From assembly GCA_934277375.1 (NCBI GenBank), contig CAKQTZ010000006.1, forward strand, positions 1 through 64,000: DNA of 64,000 nucleotides, in the 5' to 3' direction. The translations under genes and the position numbers were made by a program. Under the pieces are notes generated by a model. The model saw only the letters and a program-made list of their open reading frames with translations, ran no database searches and was not told the DNA's origin. This stretch comes from an uncultured Coprococcus sp. (lineage in GTDB: Bacteria; Bacillota; Clostridia; Lachnospirales; Lachnospiraceae). This document shows, piece after piece, positions 45,698-54,703 of this stretch; within the stretch, counting starts at the first letter, position 1, and every line of letters begins with the position of its first letter.

Positions 45698-46537
45698 TTA
45701 TTGAATTTTACTCCACAAAAGCATTGTGCTCTCCATAATATCCTCATAGCTGATATCAGCCGCATACGGATATTTCTTCTGGTAGGACTTCCAAAGTGTA
45801 TGTAACTGTGCGTCATCACTGACGGTAGCCATAATTTTGGGTGCTTCCTCTTTCAGATTTTCGGTACTTCTTTTCTTACAGGTTGCCTCAAATGCCTTTT
45901 TCAGTACATCAGCATCGATGTCCTGCTCGTAAATAGAAAGCAGGATCTTGATATCGTAGAAATCTCTCATTCTGGTATTCAAAAGGCCTCTTGCAAGGAC
46001 CGTCTGAAGTTTTTCTGCCAGAATTGTTTCCAAATTATACGACCAAAGGCTGATGAAACGGTCATCCAAGAGCAATTTATAATTATACTCGATGGCTCTC
46101 GGCGTAATAACATCTCCTGTAGAAATATCAATTTTCATAGGTGTCACAAGTTTTCCCATCACGGCATTCATGGTAAAACGGATACCCGGATACTCCATCT
46201 CATCCATGATATTGGAAACTTCCTTAACCTCAAAGGTCACTCCATCCCCAAGATCGATATCCTTGACTTCATCCACAATCCGTTTTGCATCTTCTGCCGA
46301 CAGATTCTGATTTTTAATGCTCGTATCGATATCCATCGTGGACCGCAATGCTATGCCAACCATCGCTGTCACCAGCATTCCGCCTTTAATGATAAAATTA
46401 TCTTTGTACTGCGAACTGGCAACTCTCTCAAGGAAACGCTCCATCATATAGATCCGCATGAGCGTTCTGGCATCTGCCTTGTTTTCCTTTGCCACATTCT
46501 TAATTCTTCCCTTAACCTGTTCTGGTGTCAGCTGCAT
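45698..46537 (-). CDS. abiEii: AbiEii/AbiGii-type nucleotidyltransferase toxin
   Basis: The 279-aa protein has the DUF1814 nucleotidyltransferase core IIKGGMLVTAMVGIALRSTM then DIDTSI (Asp pair), and NLETILAEKLQTVLARGLLN, as in AbiEii toxins that transfer nucleotides to tRNA or a similar target and cause stasis during phage infection. The start ATG lies one base after the antitoxin stop, so the pair is coupled. The toxin appears intact. This is a type IV toxin-antitoxin or abortive-infection system by family knowledge. Confidence 0.9.
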   Translation of the reverse strand: MQLTPEQVKGRIKNVAKENKADARTLMRIYMMERFLERVASSQYKDNFIIKGGMLVTAMVGIALRSTMDIDTSIKNQNLSAEDAKRIVDEVKDIDLGDGVTFEVKEVSNIMDEMEYPGIRFTMNAVMGKLVTPMKIDISTGDVITPRAIEYNYKLLLDDRFISLWSYNLETILAEKLQTVLARGLLNTRMRDFYDIKILLSIYEQDIDADVLKKAFEATCKKRSTENLKEEAPKIMATVSDDAQLHTLWKSYQKKYPYAADISYEDIMESTMLLWSKIQ

Positions 46538-46538
46538 T

Positions 46539-47123
46539 TTACAATAATACCCCCATATATCTGCGGATCACATTATCAACCCGAAACAGCTTTGCATATT
46601 CCATGAGTCGATTCAGGTCCTTGTCTCTTCTGGAAACATATGTCTTCAGAACGGAATTGAAATCCTGTGCTTCAATACTGCTCCGGCTTCTCATCAGATC
46701 ACAAATCGTTCGTTCCAAGTCATACATTGGAATCATATTCCCATCGTTGTCTTTCACAATGATCTTTCCGACATCCAGTAATTCCCGTTTTACCGTATAT
46801 ACTTTACACCTTCCATCCGCTATAAGCCGATGTGAATTGTAACCACTGTATATGGTAAGTGTGTGGACAAATGGTTCTCTGTCTGTCAGACCATGATAAT
46901 AAAAGGCCTCATCATGTGAAAAAACAGCATTCGGGCATCTCTTATGAAGCACATATAACTCATCGACCCAATCCGATTCCGTAGAATACACACCACGGCT
47001 GACCGGCTCCAATCCATTTTCTCGAACATATTTGTAAAACTTAAATTTTGAAATTCCAGATTTTTCCGCGATTCTCGGCGTAAGGTAATCATGATTTTGA
47101 ACTAATTTTGCCATCTCATTCAT
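46539..47123 (-). CDS. abiEi: AbiEi-type antitoxin/transcriptional repressor
   Basis: The 194-aa protein has an N-terminal winged-helix region (YLTPRIAEKSGISKFKFYKYV, residues ~13-33) followed by the AbiEi C-terminal segments RGVYSTESDWVDELYVLHKR, AFYYHGLTDREPF and DLERTICDLMRSRSS. It neutralises the toxin and represses its own promoter. The operator-like inverted repeat at 47141-47168 overlaps the promoter just upstream. Both genes look complete although they sit next to a degraded IS66 region. Confidence 0.9.
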   Translation of the reverse strand: MNEMAKLVQNHDYLTPRIAEKSGISKFKFYKYVRENGLEPVSRGVYSTESDWVDELYVLHKRCPNAVFSHDEAFYYHGLTDREPFVHTLTIYSGYNSHRLIADGRCKVYTVKRELLDVGKIIVKDNDGNMIPMYDLERTICDLMRSRSSIEAQDFNSVLKTYVSRRDKDLNRLMEYAKLFRVDNVIRRYMGVLL

Positions 47124-47140
47124 AGAATCACCATCCTTCT

Positions 47141-47201
47141 GTGCTTATATTGTAATCAAAATAAGCACAATAGTCAAGCAAAATCAAACGAGCGTGCTTA
47201 T
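47141..47201 (-). promoter_or_regulatory. abiE promoter with AbiEi operator
   Basis: On the minus strand TTGACT (47172-47177) and TACAAT (47149-47154) are 17 bases apart. Octamer GTGCTTAT at 47141-47148 and its inverted copy ATAAGCAC at 47161-47168 flank the -10, and a third GTGCTTAT is at 47194-47201. AbiEi proteins are known to bind inverted repeats upstream of their own gene, so these are good operator candidates. Confidence 0.8.
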
Positions 47202-47356
47202 TTCATGTTTAATATATGCACGTTCGTCGAGTTTTATTCTGTCAAAATCTGTCAAAATTAGCTTGCGCGGGAGTGTGTGAAACTTTTTCTGTAAATAGCT
47301 AACAACAGCAAGGTCTTCTATGGTAAAATATAAATCATGTCGTATATATAAAACAA

Positions 47357-47389
47357 GAGCTGGAAGCTCCAATTTAGTGCTTCCAGCTC
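47357..47389 (-). terminator. Hairpin terminator downstream of the large Nudix gene
   Basis: GAGCTGGAAGC (47357-47367) pairs perfectly with GCTTCCAGCTC (47379-47389), followed on the minus strand by TTGTTTTATA. It is about 170 bases after the stop at 47560. The stretch 47202-47559 otherwise has nothing I can name. Confidence 0.65.
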
Positions 47390-47559
47390 AATCATTATCA
47401 TAGAAGATTATTATTTACAGACTTTTCTTCATAGTCTCACAAAACGTATTAAAATATCATTAGGAGCTATGAACCCTATGGAATATAGGCGGAGTTTAGG
47501 ACTAGTATCTTAGTCCAAAAAAATATCCGCACCCTCGAGGGTAAACTTTTTCATTGACA

Positions 47560-49878
47560 TTACAGACATATGCGACCATTTCCCCCTTTTAACAACCCAT
47601 ATGCTCCAAGTGTAAACCCATCGTCAATTCGTCCCTCTCTTATCCAGTTATTCATATCATTGTTATCCAACAACTCCAGACCGACTATGCCCTCATGAGA
47701 ATCTTGAAGTTCCATATAATCAATATCAACACTGTATACATATGCACGTCCTCCTGTAAGGCCACTGTCTGGAACTATTCTGCCTAAAAATACAGGTTCA
47801 GCTGTTATGATTGCATTCAACTCTTCAGTGAGTTCACGTATCGCACTGTTTGCCGGGCTAGCATCTTCACTTTCCGCAAACCCCCGTGGAAAAGAATACT
47901 GAATTCTTCTAATTGCATGACGATACTGCCTCAAAAGCACAAATTTCTCTTTATACCTCGCCACCACAACAACCCCATCTTTTTCAGGAGGCAACACCCT
48001 CTCATATGGAAATATATCCTTTTCACCCTTTATGGGATCTACAATAAGCATATTGAATCTACTTTTATATGTAACTCCATACTTCCAATGAAACAATTCT
48101 TCCTGTCTAATCATCTGCTCTGTAACCTCAACATCTTCCGTATCTGCAATTGGATATATATCAGATTCCGAAAATGCTCCCGTCTTGTCACGTCTTTTAA
48201 GTAATCTATACTTTTTAATTTCCGCAGGACAAATATATGGAATGACAACACCAGCGCTATAATCCTCTATCAAATTCACATCTTTATTCTCATGACTAAA
48301 ATATGCAGATAATTTGCGTTTTATTATGCATATCATGTCTACAACTGACTCGTTCATCCTGCCCACAGCATCCGACAACGAAATCAATTTCGGGAAACGC
48401 GATGCAATGAAAGTCGACAAAGCTTCAGTTATAAACAGCCATAATATCGTCTCAAAAATCCCCCAAATCTCAGTATTAAAAGAAACAAATCTCTCAATTA
48501 AACTTTGAAGCCCATTGAAAATCAATTCAATACTACATGCAACTATAATACACAAAAAAGGAAGAATCATCCCCCTCAGTATCTTTACTACAATCCTCTT
48601 CTTATTCCCCGACGTTTGTTTTTCTTTATTAAATTCATATCTGTGAATAACTCTTTTATCCTTCTCAGTTTGATCATCACTATTATAATTTATATATCTC
48701 GCAAGCCTAACCGTCCTTGTCAACTGATTAATCAGCATGCCATTCCGATCCTCATATGATTCAAAAACATTTGTCTCATCTGCGAGGTAACGCACCGAAG
48801 CATCCGTTCCCCCTCGCCAGTCCTGAGCAAACCTTCCAAAAAAATCCACTCTGAAACTCGGCCAGTCTCCAGCTGCAATGTTTCTCAACTCCTCAACATT
48901 ATAGTGTTTGGATATATTACAGATGCTGTTCTCACACGCATAATTATAACACAAATTCACTATTACTTCTGCATACTGAAATACTCGTTTATCTACTGAT
49001 AAAAGCTCATTCTCTCTCTGCATCCACCTATCCTTAATCTGGCGAATGTATACAGAACGATCATTTCTCTTCTCCTTCCAGCACTCAAGCTTCCCCAACA
49101 AATCAAGTGCAGCCCTGAAGGCCTTTGTATCAACATTTATAAGCTTATCATCTCCAAGTTCTGAGAATTTCTGCACCACACCAAGGATGTTATAGAACCG
49201 CAAGTCAGAATACTCTTTAATCTGTCTTGGATTAACATATATATTTGTCAATACACTGATTCTCAACACTGTAGATAACAAACCCTTAAGACTTTCGAGA
49301 ACTTTCTGACATTCTGTCAAGTGAAGAACGAAGTCCCCTGCCTTTTCGTTCAATGAAATTACATGTCCGTTAATAACTTCAACAAATAAATCTGCCAACT
49401 TGTTTTTAGAAACCTCATCCATATCCGATGCCGGCTTTTTAATGAATTCATCCAGCTCTGACATATCAGAATATAACATACATCTCTTCATAAGAGCTAT
49501 CAATCGTTTCTGACTATATTTTACAGGTATAGCCGAATATATAAATTGCTTATCATCATCTATAGAATCAAGAAGATACTGGGATACTGTACGGATATCT
49601 CCGAATCTTGATATTCTAATAGCCCCCATTTGAAACAATTCAACAATTTTACTTTCGTACTCACCGCCCTTTAATATACTAAAAAACAACCGTGAATCCA
49701 CAAGCTGATTATAGGTCATAACGACCACGTTTCCATTCAACACTATCTCATCCAATAAAGTCCTGTAAGCAATACATATTTCCTCATCCGTCTTCCTCAC
49801 TGAATCAAGCTCGAACAAATATACAAATTTTCTTGCACCACTTCCAGTGACTACCCCTTTGTTTTTCATAGTCCCCAT
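47560..49878 (-). CDS. Large membrane protein with a C-terminal Nudix-like domain
   Basis: This 772-aa protein is unlike anything I can name as a whole. Residues 1 to ~420 form a soluble, mostly helical region (KFVYLFELDSVRKTDEEICI near the start; no motif recognised). Residues ~435-500 contain two membrane helices (GMILPFLCIIVACSIELIFN, FETILWLFITEALSTFIA). The last ~190 residues resemble ADP-ribose-type Nudix hydrolases (LLRQYRHAIRRIQYSFPRGF, then SAIRELTEELNA). The Nudix box is irregular: one residue longer than G-x5-E-x7-REUxEE, with D for the first E, so activity is not assured. Start choice: ATG 49878 and ATG 49869 are both near GTGGAG. It sits between the AbiE pair and housekeeping genes, a possible defence setting. 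Confidence 0.7.
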   Translation of the reverse strand: MGTMKNKGVVTGSGARKFVYLFELDSVRKTDEEICIAYRTLLDEIVLNGNVVVMTYNQLVDSRLFFSILKGGEYESKIVELFQMGAIRISRFGDIRTVSQYLLDSIDDDKQFIYSAIPVKYSQKRLIALMKRCMLYSDMSELDEFIKKPASDMDEVSKNKLADLFVEVINGHVISLNEKAGDFVLHLTECQKVLESLKGLLSTVLRISVLTNIYVNPRQIKEYSDLRFYNILGVVQKFSELGDDKLINVDTKAFRAALDLLGKLECWKEKRNDRSVYIRQIKDRWMQRENELLSVDKRVFQYAEVIVNLCYNYACENSICNISKHYNVEELRNIAAGDWPSFRVDFFGRFAQDWRGGTDASVRYLADETNVFESYEDRNGMLINQLTRTVRLARYINYNSDDQTEKDKRVIHRYEFNKEKQTSGNKKRIVVKILRGMILPFLCIIVACSIELIFNGLQSLIERFVSFNTEIWGIFETILWLFITEALSTFIASRFPKLISLSDAVGRMNESVVDMICIIKRKLSAYFSHENKDVNLIEDYSAGVVIPYICPAEIKKYRLLKRRDKTGAFSESDIYPIADTEDVEVTEQMIRQEELFHWKYGVTYKSRFNMLIVDPIKGEKDIFPYERVLPPEKDGVVVVARYKEKFVLLRQYRHAIRRIQYSFPRGFAESEDASPANSAIRELTEELNAIITAEPVFLGRIVPDSGLTGGRAYVYSVDIDYMELQDSHEGIVGLELLDNNDMNNWIREGRIDDGFTLGAYGLLKGGNGRICL

Positions 49879-49952
49879 AATCTCCACTATATATATTTAT
49901 CGTAAACGTTCCACCGTGGGTATCCCCATATACTTTCTCATTATAATCAAAA

Positions 49953-49993
49953 GACCCAACATGGTCCGCATCGTTGAGAGGCGTGTTGGGTTC
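49953..49993 (-). terminator. Hairpin terminator after the zinc-ribbon gene
   Basis: ACCCAACA (49954-49961) pairs with TGTTGGGT (49984-49991), with a T-rich tail (TCTTTTG) on the minus strand. It is 70 bases after the stop at 50063. Confidence 0.55.
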
Positions 49994-50062
49994 TGTTAAT
50001 ATTAGTATATGCTATATCTACTAAAAAGACAACAATTTACATTTCATAAAAGATATCCCACT

Positions 50063-50674
50063 CTAATTTCCAAACAATTCCTCCAGTTTCTGTCCTCCCC
50101 TGTACAACTCATACTGTATTATCTCCTCTCTGCTACAGTTTTCTCCTGCCAGTGCCATGAGCATCAGCATTATTCCAGCAATCAAACCAATCAGTGCTGT
50201 CCATTCTGCTATTTTTTTATTGACTCCATAGTCTCCTTGGAGTTTTCGTATATAGTTGTATATCACACCATATACAAATCCTACCACGGAACATACTGTT
50301 GCCCATATAGTAGACGCAGCCACCTCACCAGAATATGCCATTGAAAAATATAATGCGCATCTTGCCGTGAAATAAGTCGTACCACTCTGCAGCATTTGAA
50401 TAAGAGTATTTAAAGCAAGCAAAAATGCCAAAGCGGCTATTACTATTCCTATAATACTTGCAACGCAAATCTTTTGTTTATCATTTTGCTTACCTGTAAA
50501 GTCAGCCGGTCCATCCCATATAACATATGCTGGTTTGGAGGAAACCTGACTATTAGAATTCCCTACAACAAATGTCTCGCTACCACATTTAGGGCACATT
50601 TTACTGTTTTCATTAAATTCAGTTCCACAGTCATAGCAGATTCTTATTTCTTTTTCTGATTTCTCTTTTATCAT
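50063..50674 (-). CDS. Zinc-ribbon membrane protein, 203 aa
   Basis: The N-terminus has a two-CxxC zinc ribbon (CYDCGTEFNENSKMCPKCG, residues 13-31), followed by four hydrophobic segments from about residue 70 to 175 (SIIGIVIAALAFLLALNTL, TVCSVVGFVYGVIYNYI, ALIGLIAGIMLMLMALAG). The C-terminus is acidic. Proteins of this layout are common in Firmicutes with no assigned function. No good family name is offered. Confidence 0.7.
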   Translation of the reverse strand: MIKEKSEKEIRICYDCGTEFNENSKMCPKCGSETFVVGNSNSQVSSKPAYVIWDGPADFTGKQNDKQKICVASIIGIVIAALAFLLALNTLIQMLQSGTTYFTARCALYFSMAYSGEVAASTIWATVCSVVGFVYGVIYNYIRKLQGDYGVNKKIAEWTALIGLIAGIMLMLMALAGENCSREEIIQYELYRGGQKLEELFGN

Positions 50675-50760
50675 AAGTTTGCTCTTTTCACATATATAGT
50701 ATTTTACTCTATTCTCATGACAAAAATCGTTTTTTTATCAAACAATTTCCTAATTTTACA

Positions 50761-52581
50761 TTACGCTAACATACCTTTTACCACATCCTGCATCTCAGCA
50801 ATCCTATCCTGTGCAGCATGAAGAGAATCCTCATTGACACCAAAGTAGAACTTGATCTTCGGTTCATTACCAGATGGACGGGCTGCAAACCATGCATGAT
50901 TTTCAAGCTCATAATACATGACATTGGACTTCGGAAGTCCCATGTTAGTCTGTGCCTGTGTTCCAGACTGACCAGTGCCTGAACAGCTTGCATCCGCTGA
51001 AGCATCTGGTTCTGTACTGATCAACGAAGTTCTTATTCCTGACTCATAATCACGAACTGCCTCAACCTTAAGCCCTGCAAATTCTTTCATATCCGAAGTT
51101 CTGAACTGAGTCATTATTGCCTTTATCTGAGCGGCACCGTCAACACCCTTGAGCGTCATGCCATATGCACCCTCAAAGTAATAACCATACTTCTTATATA
51201 CCTCTTCCATGGCATCACAGAGAGTCTTGTTCTGCTTCTTGTAGAATGCTGCTATCTCACAGAGGATAACTACAGCACCACAGGCATCCTTATCCCTCGT
51301 GTAATCTCCTACCAGACAGCCAAAGCTCTCCTCCATGCCATATACAAACTTATATGTATGATTCTCCTCAAAAAGCTTGATCTGCTCACCTATATACTTA
51401 AAGCCAGTGAGTGTCTCTATATACTTCAAGTTATATTCAGCAGCGATAGCTTCAGGAAGAGTCGAGCTGACTATAGTGTTACAAATGGCTCCATTTGCCG
51501 GAAGTGTTCCCATAGCAAGTTTTTCCCTGCATACATACTCAGCCATGAGTGAACCTGTCATATTAGCATTGAAGCGCACATATGGATACGCCGGGGCCTG
51601 TCCAAATGAAGTATCCTTCCACACGCCGGTTGTATCCTTAACATATATGCCAAGTCTGTCCGCGTCAGGATCTGTTGCCATGATGACATCAGCATCCACC
51701 TGCTTAGCAAGCTCTATGCCCATTGCAAACGCTGACGGTTCCTCTGGATTTGGATATTTGACTGTTGGGAAATGTCCGTCCGGTATAGTCTGTGGCTCAA
51801 CCACATAAACCTTCTTAAAGCCGAGTCGCTTTAAAACTTCCCGCACTGGCACATTTCCAGTTCCATGAAGTGGAGTGTAAACAATCGTGATGTCATCCGC
51901 TACTTCCGGTATGATCTCTCCATGTATAGTCTGCTTGATAAGCTCTTCATAGTAATGCTCGTCCACACTAGCAGGAACCATATTGAACAATCCATCTGCA
52001 ACTGCTTTTTCCTTTGATATTGTTCGAACAGCATCAAAGCCTGGAACGGCTGCCACATGAGCAAGTATATTCTTATCATGTGGTGCAACTATCTGACTGC
52101 CATCCTCCCAGTATACCTTATAGCCATTGTACTCAGGTGGATTGTGACTTGCTGTTATTACAATACCTGCTATACATCCAAGTTCTCTTACTGCAAATGA
52201 AAGCTCCGGAGTTGGACGAAGCGAATCAAATACATATGTCTTGATTCCATTTGCGTTCAAACAGAGTGCTGTAGCCTCACAGAATTCTGGGGACATAATT
52301 CTTGAATCGTGTGCAATAACAACACCCATCTCACAAGCCTTAGGTCCAACCTCAAGAATATAGTTTGCAAGTCCCTGAGTAACCTTGGTAATCGTATATA
52401 TGTTCATACGATTTGTGCCGGCACCGATGATTCCACGCATACCACCAGTTCCAAACTTGAGATTCTTGTAGAATCTATCCTCTATTTCCTTCTCGTCTGT
52501 AATTGCCCTTAATTCCGCCTTGGTCTCCTCGTTAAAACAATCAGACTGAAGCCAGAACTCATACTCTTTTCTATAATCCAT
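50761..52581 (-). CDS. pgm: Phosphoglucomutase/phosphomannomutase, copy 1
   Basis: The 606-aa enzyme is an alpha-D-phosphohexomutase: the phosphoserine loop TASHNPPEYNGYK (about residue 135-147), the metal-binding DPDADRLG and the sugar-binding GMEESFG, and the C-terminal RPSGNEPKIKFYFG. It interconverts glucose-1-phosphate and glucose-6-phosphate, linking the MalQ-GlgP reaction to glycolysis and nucleotide sugars. ATG 52581 has GAGGAG nine bases upstream. A Ser/Gly/Thr-rich insert (ADASCSGTGQSGTQAQT) near residue 540 is not in the paralogue. A paralogue follows upstream (52685). Confidence 0.9.
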   Translation of the reverse strand: MDYRKEYEFWLQSDCFNEETKAELRAITDEKEIEDRFYKNLKFGTGGMRGIIGAGTNRMNIYTITKVTQGLANYILEVGPKACEMGVVIAHDSRIMSPEFCEATALCLNANGIKTYVFDSLRPTPELSFAVRELGCIAGIVITASHNPPEYNGYKVYWEDGSQIVAPHDKNILAHVAAVPGFDAVRTISKEKAVADGLFNMVPASVDEHYYEELIKQTIHGEIIPEVADDITIVYTPLHGTGNVPVREVLKRLGFKKVYVVEPQTIPDGHFPTVKYPNPEEPSAFAMGIELAKQVDADVIMATDPDADRLGIYVKDTTGVWKDTSFGQAPAYPYVRFNANMTGSLMAEYVCREKLAMGTLPANGAICNTIVSSTLPEAIAAEYNLKYIETLTGFKYIGEQIKLFEENHTYKFVYGMEESFGCLVGDYTRDKDACGAVVILCEIAAFYKKQNKTLCDAMEEVYKKYGYYFEGAYGMTLKGVDGAAQIKAIMTQFRTSDMKEFAGLKVEAVRDYESGIRTSLISTEPDASADASCSGTGQSGTQAQTNMGLPKSNVMYYELENHAWFAARPSGNEPKIKFYFGVNEDSLHAAQDRIAEMQDVVKGMLA

Positions 52582-52601
52582 AATTAATTTCTCCTCATTT
52601 G

Positions 52602-52688
52602 CCAATCTTTATTATCGCTTTTGATCCCTGTCCGAACACGCCAATCTATATTATAGCTTTCGATCTCTGTCTGAATACGCCGATCTAC
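52602..52688. repeat. Two 39-bp direct repeats and a partial third between the pgm genes
   Basis: CCAATCTTTATTATCGCTTT at 52602 and CCAATCTATATTATAGCTTT at 52641 start two 39-base units ending in (A)CACGC/TACGC, with CCGATCTA at 52680 a partial third that reaches into the stop codon of copy 2. The units differ at about seven positions, so they are old. Confidence 0.7.
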
Positions 52689-54406
52689 TCAAACATACCC
52701 TTAACGAGATCTCCAAGTTCAGACAGCTTATCTGCGGAATCAGAAGCAGATAAACCTTTAACACCGTAATAAAACTTTATCTTTGGCTCAGTTCCCGATG
52801 GTCTTACAAGGAACCATGCACCATCCGAAAGCTGATAATAGATCATATTCGACTTAGGAAGTCCACCCTCGACAACCTTTCCAGTCGACATATCAGTTGT
52901 AGTTCCAAGCTTATAGTCATAAATTTCTGTGACAGTGTAATCCCCCACAGAAGAAACCGGATTCTCTCTAAGATTCTGGATCATAGAAGAAATCTTTTCG
53001 GCGCCCTCTTTACCGGCAAATTTCACAGAAGTAATCTTCTCTTTGTAATATCCAAACTCATCAAAAAGCTGACACATACGATCCCATAAAGTCATTCCCC
53101 TATTTGCATAGTATGCTGCCGCCTCACAGAGAAGCATGACAGTACCAACTGCATCTTTATCTCTCGCATATGTTCCAGGGAGGCAGCCAAAGCTGTCTTC
53201 AAGTCCAAATTCATATGTATGACTGCCATCAGCCTCATAATTTCTTATCTTTGTCGCTATATATTTGAAGCCTATAAGATTGTTATAGTCGCAGAACACT
53301 CCGTATTTGCGGCAAATATCCTTTACCATATCGGTTATTACAACCGTCGTTGTAACTGCAGAATTCTCTGAAAGAATGCCCTTTTCTTTCTTCTGCATAA
53401 GAACATAATCACAGACAAGAGCGCCAAACATATTGCCGGTAAACTCTTTGTATTCACCTGACTTCTTATCAAGGCTGTACATTCCCAACCTATCCCCATC
53501 AGGATCAGTAACAAGCACAAGCTCAGCTCCGACTTTCTTTGCCAGTTCTACTCCCAGAACATAGGCTTCTGGTGACTCTGGATTCGGTGATCTGAGTGTT
53601 GGGAAATCGCCGTCCTGAACAGCCTGCTCCTCTACGATATATACATTTGAGAATCCCATCTCTGAAAGCATTCTCTTAACCGGCTTAAGTCCGGTTCCGT
53701 GGAGTGGCGAATAAACGATCTTAATATCTTTTGCTGCCTCTATTTCCTCTGGAGCCATAATGAGCTTATGAAGAGTTGCTGCATATGCATCATCTACATC
53801 GCTTCCAATATATGAAAGCAAACCAGATTCTAATGCTTCATTCTCACTCATAGTCTTAATTGAAGTATAATCAGATATTGCGTTTACCTCGGCTATGATC
53901 TCCTTATCCTGTGGTGATACGATCTGTGCGCCATCACTCCAATAAACTTTGTATCCATTGTATTCCTTTGGATTATGACTTGCTGTGATATTCACTCCCG
54001 CAAGGCAATTCAGATAACGAACTGCAAATGAAAGCTCCGGCGTCGGCCTTAATTCATCAAATAAATATACCTTAATCCCAGATGCACAGAGACACAATGC
54101 TGTCTCAAGTGCAAATCTCGAAGAATTATTTCTATTATCGTAGGATATTGCAACAGATGGTCTCTCCACACCTGTCTTTGATATATAGTTTGCAAGTCCC
54201 TGCGTAGCCTTGCGCACAGTATATATATTCATCCTGTTGCTGCCCGCGCCCATAACGCCACGCAAGCCGCCTGTTCCGAACTCAAGACCTTTGTAGAATC
54301 TGTCTTCGATCTCCTTCTCGTCCGTAAGTCCGCGAAGCTCTGCCCGTGTAGCTTCGTCGAAATAATCCGAACTGAGCCAATAGTTATATTCATCCTTATA
54401 GCTCAT
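52685..54406 (-). CDS. pgm: Phosphoglucomutase/phosphomannomutase, copy 2
   Basis: The 573-aa protein is a paralogue of the enzyme at 50761 with the same landmarks: TASHNPKEYNGYKVYWSDGAQI, DPDGDRLG, GLEDSFGCLPGTYARD and RPSGTEPKIKFYYG. ATG 54406 has GAGGGG eight bases upstream; an upstream in-frame start to 54451 has weaker support. Two such genes in tandem may differ in sugar preference (glucose-1-phosphate versus mannose- or glucosamine-phosphate) or in regulation. The promoter region carries a cre-like site. Confidence 0.9.
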   Translation of the reverse strand: MSYKDEYNYWLSSDYFDEATRAELRGLTDEKEIEDRFYKGLEFGTGGLRGVMGAGSNRMNIYTVRKATQGLANYISKTGVERPSVAISYDNRNNSSRFALETALCLCASGIKVYLFDELRPTPELSFAVRYLNCLAGVNITASHNPKEYNGYKVYWSDGAQIVSPQDKEIIAEVNAISDYTSIKTMSENEALESGLLSYIGSDVDDAYAATLHKLIMAPEEIEAAKDIKIVYSPLHGTGLKPVKRMLSEMGFSNVYIVEEQAVQDGDFPTLRSPNPESPEAYVLGVELAKKVGAELVLVTDPDGDRLGMYSLDKKSGEYKEFTGNMFGALVCDYVLMQKKEKGILSENSAVTTTVVITDMVKDICRKYGVFCDYNNLIGFKYIATKIRNYEADGSHTYEFGLEDSFGCLPGTYARDKDAVGTVMLLCEAAAYYANRGMTLWDRMCQLFDEFGYYKEKITSVKFAGKEGAEKISSMIQNLRENPVSSVGDYTVTEIYDYKLGTTTDMSTGKVVEGGLPKSNMIYYQLSDGAWFLVRPSGTEPKIKFYYGVKGLSASDSADKLSELGDLVKGMFE

Positions 54407-54567
54407 ATTAATTGCCCCTCTCTTTATGAATTGTATTATTTTCTCTTCCAATAATTATCAACCATGAATAGCACAGCCATAATTGCTCTGTTATAATTGC
54501 CCTTTTTATAACTCATGTTTCACCTTTGTATATGCCAATGAAAAAGTTTGTCTCCAAGTGTTCAAAT

Positions 54568-54585
54568 ATTATAATAGCGTTTACA
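54568..54585 (-). promoter_or_regulatory. Candidate promoter with cre-like operator upstream of pgm copy 2
   Basis: On the minus strand TATAAT lies at 54568-54573 and TGTAAACGCTATTA (54572-54585) overlaps it. The latter matches the CcpA cre consensus except for one base. This mirrors the arrangement at the malE promoter. The rest of 54452-54703 is AT-rich without further features. Confidence 0.5.
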
Positions 54586-54703
54586 CTCCTTCTTAGACTA
54601 AAACTAGTTTTACTAAATATGTTTTATTGTTACTGTCTGGAATAATATTCATGAGGAATAACTTTCTAGACAACATTTTTAATAACCCAAATTGTCTACC
54701 TAT

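Noticed and set aside
47184..47372. 62-codon reading frame on the minus strand
   Set aside because: Its start falls inside the hairpin at 47357-47389, it has no ribosome binding site, and it covers the abiE operator.
49902..49916. Possible cre site CGTAAACGTTCC upstream of the Nudix-membrane gene
   Set aside because: It lacks the required symmetrical T/A flanks and no promoter could be placed beside it.
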